Assembly (NCBI RefSeq): GCF_000297395.2
Contig: NZ_HF570108.1
Location: 943,685 to 1,007,684 of the forward strand
Source of the DNA: Micromonospora lupini str. Lupac 08
Lineage (GTDB): Bacteria > Actinomycetota > Actinomycetes > Mycobacteriales > Micromonosporaceae
DNA: 64,000 nt
Direction of reading: 5' to 3'
Part shown: piece by piece, positions 59,279 through 64,000 of the stretch
Layout: every line of letters begins with the position of its first letter
Numbering within the stretch: the stretch's first letter is position 1
Program-made: the position numbers and the translations under genes
The notes under the pieces: model-generated
What the model saw: the letters and a program-made list of their open reading frames with translations, nothing else
The model's database searches: none
Told to the model about the DNA's origin: nothing

Positions 59279-60037
59279 GTGCGCAGCAACAACCCGGTGC
59301 TCAACCGGCTGGACGAGACCGGCCGGTTGGAGTCCCGGGTGGTCAGCTCCCGCGACGTCGAGCCGATGACCGTCGACGACGTGGTGCTGCGTACCGTCGG
59401 GTTGCTCCTGCTCACCGGCGTGGCCGCCGCGGTGTCCTGGGCGGTGGTGCCCGACGCGGCGTGGCTCGGGGCCGCGCTCGCCGGCAGCGCCCTGGCCTCG
59501 ATCGCGCTGGTCCTGGTCATCTCGCTGCGGGCGATCACCAACCCGGTGCCGATCGTCGGTTACGCGTTGCTCCAGGGGCTCCTGCTGGGGGTGGCCAGTC
59601 GCGCCTTCGAGCAGGTCTACCCGGGGATCGTGGTGCAGGCGGTGGCCGGTACCTTCGGCGTCTTCCTCGGCATGGCGGCGCTGTACCGGGCGCGGGTGAT
59701 CCGTGCGACGCCCCGGCTGGCCCGACTGGTGATCGGCACGCTGCTCGGCATCGCCGTGCTCAGCGTGGTCAACCTGGTGTCGTACCTGATCTCCGGGCGG
59801 CCGGGGTTGGAGGTCTACAGCGTCAGCGGGAAGGTCGGCTGGCTGCCGTACGCCTTCTCGGTGGTGGCGATCATCGCCGGCGCGTTCAGCTTCATCCTCG
59901 ACTTCGACCTCGTCGAGCGTTCGGTGCGCGACGGCCGACCCCGCCGGTACGCGTGGCTGAGCGCGTTCGGCCTGCTCACCGGCCTGGTTTTCCTCTACTG
60001 GCAGTTGCTACGGCTGCTCAGCTACCTGCGCCGCTGA
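59279..60037 (+). CDS. Bax inhibitor-1 / YccA family membrane protein, paralogue
   Basis: A 252-residue paralogue of the upstream gene. Both begin RSNNPVLNRL / KTSNPVLARL and share PMTVDDVV before the first helix, YRARVIRATP / YKAKIIRATP mid-protein and a closing LLRLLSYL / ILRLLSYF. It lacks the long Pro/Gly-rich N-terminus. Seven helices. GTG 59279 follows GGAGGAGG by 5 bases. The pair arose by tandem duplication, but the terminator between them suggests separate expression. Confidence 0.9.
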   Translation: MRSNNPVLNRLDETGRLESRVVSSRDVEPMTVDDVVLRTVGLLLLTGVAAAVSWAVVPDAAWLGAALAGSALASIALVLVISLRAITNPVPIVGYALLQGLLLGVASRAFEQVYPGIVVQAVAGTFGVFLGMAALYRARVIRATPRLARLVIGTLLGIAVLSVVNLVSYLISGRPGLEVYSVSGKVGWLPYAFSVVAIIAGAFSFILDFDLVERSVRDGRPRRYAWLSAFGLLTGLVFLYWQLLRLLSYLRR

Positions 60038-60068
60038 CCGGCCTGGGTGTCGACGCACGGGTCGGCCG

Positions 60069-60074
60069 TAGACT
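60069..60074 (+). promoter_or_regulatory. -10 box of small gene at 60083
   Basis: TAGACT eight bases before ATG 60083. Confidence 0.45.
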
Positions 60075-60082
60075 CGGCGGCG

Positions 60083-60403
60083 ATGAGCGCAGCGGAGTTG
60101 GAGCGGGCCGTGCAGTTGCTGGTCCGCCAGGTCGGGCACTGGGAGCAGCCGCGCTGGGCGGCGGCCGCGACCACCGGCAACGTGCCCCGCGCCGACCTGG
60201 TGCACCGGCTGGTTCAGGAGATCGCCAATCTGGCCGCCGATGCCGAGGGACAGCCGCGCCGGACCGTGCCTCGGCTGGACAACGACCTGGCCCTGCCCGA
60301 TCAGGTGCGGGTGGTGGCGGCCGACCTGCTGGCCGCCGGGGCCGACGCGGAGGTGCTGGCGCGGGCCGCCGCCGAGGTCACGGCGACCCGCGGCGCGCTC
60401 TGA
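60083..60403 (+). CDS. Small acidic helical protein
   Basis: A 106-residue soluble protein. Two helix-rich halves (SAAELERAVQLLVRQVGHWE; VHRLVQEIANLAADAE) and a closing Ala-rich segment. Trp and Arg residues occur in HWEQPRWAAAA. No family recognised. ATG 60083 is 8 bases after a TAGACT -10 box. Convergent with the thiolase gene, 38 bases between stops. Confidence 0.68.
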   Translation: MSAAELERAVQLLVRQVGHWEQPRWAAAATTGNVPRADLVHRLVQEIANLAADAEGQPRRTVPRLDNDLALPDQVRVVAADLLAAGADAEVLARAAAEVTATRGAL

Positions 60404-60441
60404 GGCCCACTCCGCGAGCCGCGGGTCAGGCCGGCGTCAGC

Positions 60442-61704
60442 TCAGCTCAGGCGTTCGAGCACCATGGCCATGCCCTGGCCGCCGCCGACGCACATGGTCT
60501 CCAGACCGATGGTCTTGTCGTGCCACTCCAGCGAGTTGAGCAGGGTGCCGGTGATCCGGGCGCCGGTCATGCCGAACGGGTGGCCGACAGCGATCGCGCC
60601 GCCCATGACGTTCAGCTTCTCCTCCGGGATGCCCAACTGGCGGTAGGAGGGGATGACCTGGGCGGCGAACGCCTCGTTGATCTCGACGAGGTCGACGTCG
60701 TCGATGGTCATGCCGGCCCGGCGCAGAGCCTGCCGGGACGCCTCGACCGGCCCGAGGCCCATGATCTCCGGCGACAACGCGGTCACGCCTGTGGAGACGA
60801 TCCGGGCCAGCGGGGTCAGTCCCAGCTCCTCGGCCCGCTGGGCGCTCATCACGACCACGGCGGCCGCGCCGTCGTTGAGGGGGCAGCAGTTGCCCGCGGT
60901 GATCCGGCCGTCCGGGCGGAACACCGGCTTCAGGCCGGCGACCGCGTCCAGGGTGACGCCCGCGCGGGGGCCGTCGTCGGTGCTCACCACGGTGCCGTCC
61001 GGCGTGGTGACGGGAGTGATCTCCCGGGCCCAGAAGCCGTCGGCGATGGCCTTCTCGGCGAGGTTCTGACTGCGGACGCCGAGCTCGTCCATGTCGGCGC
61101 GGGTGACGTCGTACACCTGGGCCAGGTTCTCCGCGGTCTGCCCCATGGTCAGGTAGATGTCCGGCAGGTCGCCGGCCTCGCGCGGATCGGTCCACACCTC
61201 GGCGCCGCCCTGCGCGCGACGCTTCGAGCGCTCGGCGGCCGCCGCGAAGCGCGGGTTCTCCCACCTGCCGCCGACCAGCGCCTGAGCCTCCGGTGGCAGA
61301 CCGTCGGAGCTGCCGCGGGCGTAGCGGGAGACCATCTCGACGCCTGCGGAGACGAACACGTCGCCCTCTCCGGCGCGGATGGCGTGCAACGCCATCCGGG
61401 TGGTCTGCAACGAGGAGGCGCAGTAGCGGGTAAGCGTGGCGCCGGGAACGGTGTCCAGCCCGAGGAGGGTGGCCACCACGCGGGCCATGTTGAAGCCCTG
61501 CTCACCGCCGGGCAGGCCGCACCCGAGGTAGATGTCGTCGATGGTGGTCGGGTCGAGTTGGGGGATCTTGTCCAGGGCGGCCTGGACGATTGTTGCGGCG
61601 AGGTCGTCGGAGCGGACATCGCGCAGGGACCCCTTGTGCGCCCGGCCGATGGGGGAGCGGGCGGTAGCGACGATGACGGCGTCGCGGGACGACTCAATCG
61701 GCAT
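60442..61704 (-). CDS. Acetyl-CoA C-acyltransferase (thiolase)
   Basis: A 420-residue thiolase-fold enzyme that splits or forms 3-ketoacyl-CoA. Nucleophile Cys95 is in [12 protein letters not shown], and the other catalytic residues are in [27 protein letters not shown] (His) and [16 protein letters not shown] (Cys). Chain-length preference cannot be read from sequence; FadA/acetyl-CoA acetyltransferase roles are both possible. ATG 61704 has TAACGT (61711-61716, minus strand) 6 bases upstream. No FadB-type partner adjacent. Confidence 0.94.
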   Translation of the reverse strand: MPIESSRDAVIVATARSPIGRAHKGSLRDVRSDDLAATIVQAALDKIPQLDPTTIDDIYLGCGLPGGEQGFNMARVVATLLGLDTVPGATLTRYCASSLQTTRMALHAIRAGEGDVFVSAGVEMVSRYARGSSDGLPPEAQALVGGRWENPRFAAAAERSKRRAQGGAEVWTDPREAGDLPDIYLTMGQTAENLAQVYDVTRADMDELGVRSQNLAEKAIADGFWAREITPVTTPDGTVVSTDDGPRAGVTLDAVAGLKPVFRPDGRITAGNCCPLNDGAAAVVVMSAQRAEELGLTPLARIVSTGVTALSPEIMGLGPVEASRQALRRAGMTIDDVDLVEINEAFAAQVIPSYRQLGIPEEKLNVMGGAIAVGHPFGMTGARITGTLLNSLEWHDKTIGLETMCVGGGQGMAMVLERLS

Positions 61705-61710
61705 GAGCCA

Positions 61711-61716
61711 ACGTTA
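61711..61716 (-). promoter_or_regulatory. -10 box of leaderless thiolase gene
   Basis: TAACGT on the minus strand, 6 bases before ATG 61704. Confidence 0.55.
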
Positions 61717-61772
61717 ACCCGCCGGTAACATGGCGCGGAAGAAGCAGGCGTGGCGGGAAATGTCACCCCGGC

Positions 61773-62585
61773 CTAGCGTCGGGAGGCGACCGCCGCGGCG
61801 GCCGCTACGGCCGGCAGCAGGGCGTGCGCCCACACCCGGTAGCCGTCGGCGGAGGGGTGGAAGCCGTCGTGGCAGAGCGTCCCCGCGTCGGCCCGGAAGA
61901 CGGGCCCGGTCTCGGTGGCCAGGTCGACCACCGCGCCGCCCGCCTCCAGCACCGCCGTGGTCTGCGCGCGGGCCATCCGCCGTCCGGACCAGCCGACCAG
62001 CTGACGCAGCGGCGGCGCGATGGCGCGTACGGCGCCGAGGTCGGGGCAGGTGCCCACGACCACCTCGACCCGTGCCTCCCGCAGCCGGTGCACCGCCGCC
62101 GCGAGGTAGGCGGACGCGTCGGCGGGCCGGCGCAGCCCGGTGGCGTCGTTCGCGCCGATCAGGATCAACGCCACGTCGGGCCGCTCGCCGAGCAGGGCCC
62201 GGGCGACCTGGGTGGCCAGGTCCGTCGAGCGGGACCCGGAGACGCCGACGCTGGACAGGTGCACCCGCCGGCCGGTCGGGCCCTCGGCGAGCAGGTTCGC
62301 CAACTGTCCGCCGATGGTGTCCTCGAGGCGGTCGACGCCCACCCCCAACGCCGACGAGTCACCGAGCAGCACCAGCCGCAGCGGCGCGGCGTCGGCCCGA
62401 CCGATGGTGGCCCGCAACGCCAGCCCCAGCTCCGGCTCGGCGTACCGCCGGTGGCGCGCGACGAACGCCTCACCGGCCAGGACTGCGGCGCCGCCCACCG
62501 TGCCGGCGAGCAGCGAGAGCGCCGCCGCCCGACCCAGTCGGCCGGGAAGACCGGCGGTCACGCCTCGCTCGCTGCGCTCGTTCAT
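61773..62585 (-). CDS. SGNH/GDSL-family hydrolase
   Basis: A 270-residue esterase-type protein. One N-terminal hydrophobic segment (about 17-41) leads to the SGNH blocks: LVLLGDSSALGVGV (Ser), VGVSGSRSTDL (Gly), LILIGANDATG (Asn) and HDGFHPSADGY (Asp/His). The membrane anchor suggests action on the outer face; the substrate is unknown. ATG 62585 overlaps the stop of the upstream paralogue by four bases, so the two are translationally coupled. Its first codons (NERSERG) coincide with a gagcgcagcgagcgag sequence. Confidence 0.9.
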   Translation of the reverse strand: MNERSERGVTAGLPGRLGRAAALSLLAGTVGGAAVLAGEAFVARHRRYAEPELGLALRATIGRADAAPLRLVLLGDSSALGVGVDRLEDTIGGQLANLLAEGPTGRRVHLSSVGVSGSRSTDLATQVARALLGERPDVALILIGANDATGLRRPADASAYLAAAVHRLREARVEVVVGTCPDLGAVRAIAPPLRQLVGWSGRRMARAQTTAVLEAGGAVVDLATETGPVFRADAGTLCHDGFHPSADGYRVWAHALLPAVAAAAAVASRR

Positions 62586-63634
62586 GCCAGTCCCTCCACT
62601 GTCGAGGTGTCCGTAGCGGAGCCGGGTTGCGGCACCGTGTTGACACCGAAGAACGCCCGGCGACGCAACTGCGCCCACCGACCGGCCGGCCCTCGGTCGC
62701 GGCCCCGGACCTGGGTGCCGCTGACCTCGGTCCCGGCGTGCCGGGCCGCCTCCTGCGCGGCCTTTGGCAGCGACCGTACGCCCTCGCCCCGCGCCGGTGT
62801 GGCCCGTCGTTCCTGCCCCGAGCCGAGCGCCGAGAGCATCGTCGGCAGCAGAGCCGCGGCGGCCATCGCGTACCCCTCGGCGGACGGGTGGAACCGGTCC
62901 CAGGCGAACATTCGGTGCGGTTCGGCGACGAACCGTGGGCCGAGCAGGTCGCCGAGGGACACCGTCCAGCCGCCCGCCTCGACCACCGCCACCGTCTGGG
63001 CGGCGGCGAGCTGGCGGCTCCACCGGTGCGCCAGCCAGCGCAGCGGTGGTTGGATCGGCCGGATCGCGCCGAGGTCGGGGCAGGTGCCGACGACGACCTC
63101 GCAGCCGGCGTCACGCAGCGCGTGGACCGCCTCGACCAGGTAGCGCACCGCCAGGCCGCGTGGCGTGCGGTTGGTGATGTCGTTGCCGCCGATCAGGATC
63201 ACCGCGATGTCCGGCGCGCACTCCAACGCCGCCTCCACCTGGTGCCGGAGCGCCGCGGAGATGGCGCCGACCACCGCGAAGCGGCGCACCAGGACCGGCC
63301 GGTGCAGCCGCCGGGACAGCCCGGTGGCCAGCAGCGCCCCGGGTGTCTCCCGGCGGCGGTGCACCCCGTAGCCGGCAGCCGACGAGTCGCCGAGCACGAC
63401 CATGGTGAGCGGGGGTCCGGGGAACTTCGCGCCGTACATCCCGTCGCAGCGCGGCGGCGGGGCCTCGGCCATCGGGATCGTGCGCCGGGCCTGGCGGGCC
63501 TGGCCGAGCAGCACCCCGCCGGTCGCCATCGCGGCCGCCGCGGTGGCGCCCGTCCCGATGGCCGCCAGCCGGGCGATCCGCCAGGCGTGCCGCCAGCGCG
63601 GACCAACGGGTACGACAGAACCAGCCACCCCCAT
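62582..63634 (-). CDS. SGNH/GDSL-family hydrolase, longer paralogue
   Basis: A 350-residue paralogue of the downstream gene. N-terminal helix (LAAIGTGATAAAAMATGGVLL, split) then SGNH blocks MVVLGDSSAAGYGV, FAVVGAISAALRHQ (Gly block), VILIGGNDITN and DRFHPSAEGYAM. VVVGTCPDLGA is shared word for word with the other copy. An extra C-terminal stretch of about 75 residues rich in Arg and Gly is unique to it. ATG 63634 has TAATGT (63641-63646, minus strand) 6 bases upstream. First gene of the two-gene operon. Confidence 0.9.
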   Translation of the reverse strand: MGVAGSVVPVGPRWRHAWRIARLAAIGTGATAAAAMATGGVLLGQARQARRTIPMAEAPPPRCDGMYGAKFPGPPLTMVVLGDSSAAGYGVHRRRETPGALLATGLSRRLHRPVLVRRFAVVGAISAALRHQVEAALECAPDIAVILIGGNDITNRTPRGLAVRYLVEAVHALRDAGCEVVVGTCPDLGAIRPIQPPLRWLAHRWSRQLAAAQTVAVVEAGGWTVSLGDLLGPRFVAEPHRMFAWDRFHPSAEGYAMAAAALLPTMLSALGSGQERRATPARGEGVRSLPKAAQEAARHAGTEVSGTQVRGRDRGPAGRWAQLRRRAFFGVNTVPQPGSATDTSTVEGLA

Positions 63635-63640
63635 ATGCCG

Positions 63641-63646
63641 ACATTA
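63641..63646 (-). promoter_or_regulatory. -10 box of leaderless SGNH operon
   Basis: TAATGT on the minus strand, 6 bases before ATG 63634. Confidence 0.55.
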
Positions 63647-63784
63647 TCGCGCCGGCCCGACACACCGCTGTCGTCGTCCCGGCTCGGGAGTGCCTGGAAA
63701 CCGACGCGACGGGGTACTTCTCAGGTGGAGGCCGGCCGACTTGCGCCGACCCGCCACGCTGATCCGGCGGAGAGGAGCGCGACG

Positions 63785-64000
63785 ATGGGGAAGACACTGA
63801 AGCGCAGCGCGGCGTTCACGGCCCTGGCGCGGGCACTGATGGCGGGGGCGCGCGGCGGGCCCTCGCTGGGCACCCGACTGGCGGCGCTGCCCCGGATGAT
63901 CCGCGCCACGACCCGGGGGGAGTACGACGGTGGCCTGCGGCTGGCGCTGATGACGGCGGCCACGGCGTACATCGTCTCGCCCATCGACCTGCTGCCGGAG
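63785..64000 (+). CDS. DUF1232 (YkvA-type) protein, cut by window end
   Basis: Seventy-two codons are visible before the window ends. The protein begins MGKTLKRSAAFTALARALMA and reaches the DUF1232 core LALMTAATAYIVSPIDLLPE, the typical Y-x-x-x-P-x-D-L-x-P-E motif of this small membrane-associated family of unknown function. ATG 63785 follows GGAGAGGAG. Divergent from the SGNH operon. Confidence 0.88.
   Translation, partial: MGKTLKRSAAFTALARALMAGARGGPSLGTRLAALPRMIRATTRGEYDGGLRLALMTAATAYIVSPIDLLPE

Overview
The window is about 64 kb of very GC-rich chromosomal DNA with strong third-position G/C, frequent GTG starts, actinobacterial gene families and actinobacterial gene order (mfd, SurA-like lipoprotein, mazG, eno, ftsB-like, DUF501, argA, ppx; and glpX, DUF4245, xseB, xseA, ispH). 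Gene content and order look most like the family Micromonosporaceae (Micromonospora or Salinispora type). That placement is inference from recognition, not from a search. I see no prophage, insertion sequence, CRISPR array or biosynthetic gene cluster. It is mostly core chromosome.

Layout. 1-1170: two GtrA-like membrane proteins (the first cut by the window start). 1598-4337: GTP-dependent PEP carboxykinase with a Rex/Crp-like operator upstream, then a membrane protein. 4728-7525: geranylgeranyl-reductase-like flavoprotein, a short-chain cis-prenyltransferase of Rv1086 type, and convergent trehalose-6-phosphate phosphatase. 7593-9540: small membrane protein, XRE regulator and two small unknown genes. 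9875-15932: PIN-PhoH protein, secreted lytic transglycosylase, rhomboid protease, ferredoxin-NADP reductase and a large membrane protein with Asp-box motifs. 15933-16744: a low-complexity island with a perfect 21-bp hairpin and a divergent pair (Cys-motif protein and AlpA-like HTH) that may be remnants of an integrated element. 16813-24405: YdcZ-type exporter, glpX, DUF4245, a decayed lipoprotein fragment, the intact lipoprotein paralogue, xseB, xseA, ispH and a small lipoprotein. 24422-31658: rmuC, a Gly/Asp-rich membrane protein, PEP carboxylase, an ABC-2-like membrane protein and an S66 peptidase. 31879-33866: AraC regulator and a cyclase-family fusion. 34126-46385: mfd to ppx housekeeping run. 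46549-48504: PadR/HAAS pair and an LppU-like protein. 48718-54669: dienelactone hydrolase, family 5 uracil-DNA glycosylase and a MoxR/DUF58 operon. 54773-58032: type II NADH dehydrogenase and a large membrane protein. 58134-60403: tRNA-Leu(UAA), two YccA-family proteins and a small acidic protein. 60442-64000: thiolase, two SGNH hydrolases and a DUF1232 protein cut by the window end.

How it fits together. PEP carboxykinase, PEP carboxylase, enolase and fructose-1,6-bisphosphatase II are all here, so much of the PEP node and gluconeogenesis is encoded in the window. IspH, the cis-prenyltransferase and the reductase-like flavoprotein belong to isoprenoid metabolism. RmuC, XseAB, Mfd, MazG and UDG are genome maintenance.

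The most striking window-wide signal is transcriptional. At least fifteen genes that lead transcription units carry a TAnnnT -10 box ending 6-8 bases before the start codon (usually 6 or 7) with no Shine-Dalgarno sequence, which is the signature of leaderless mRNAs. Other signals worth a second look are a family of long intergenic palindromes (several with GATC near their ends), a 39-bp tandem repeat after ispH, a duplicated and decayed lipoprotein gene, and a PadR operator that coincides with its own leaderless promoter and start codon.
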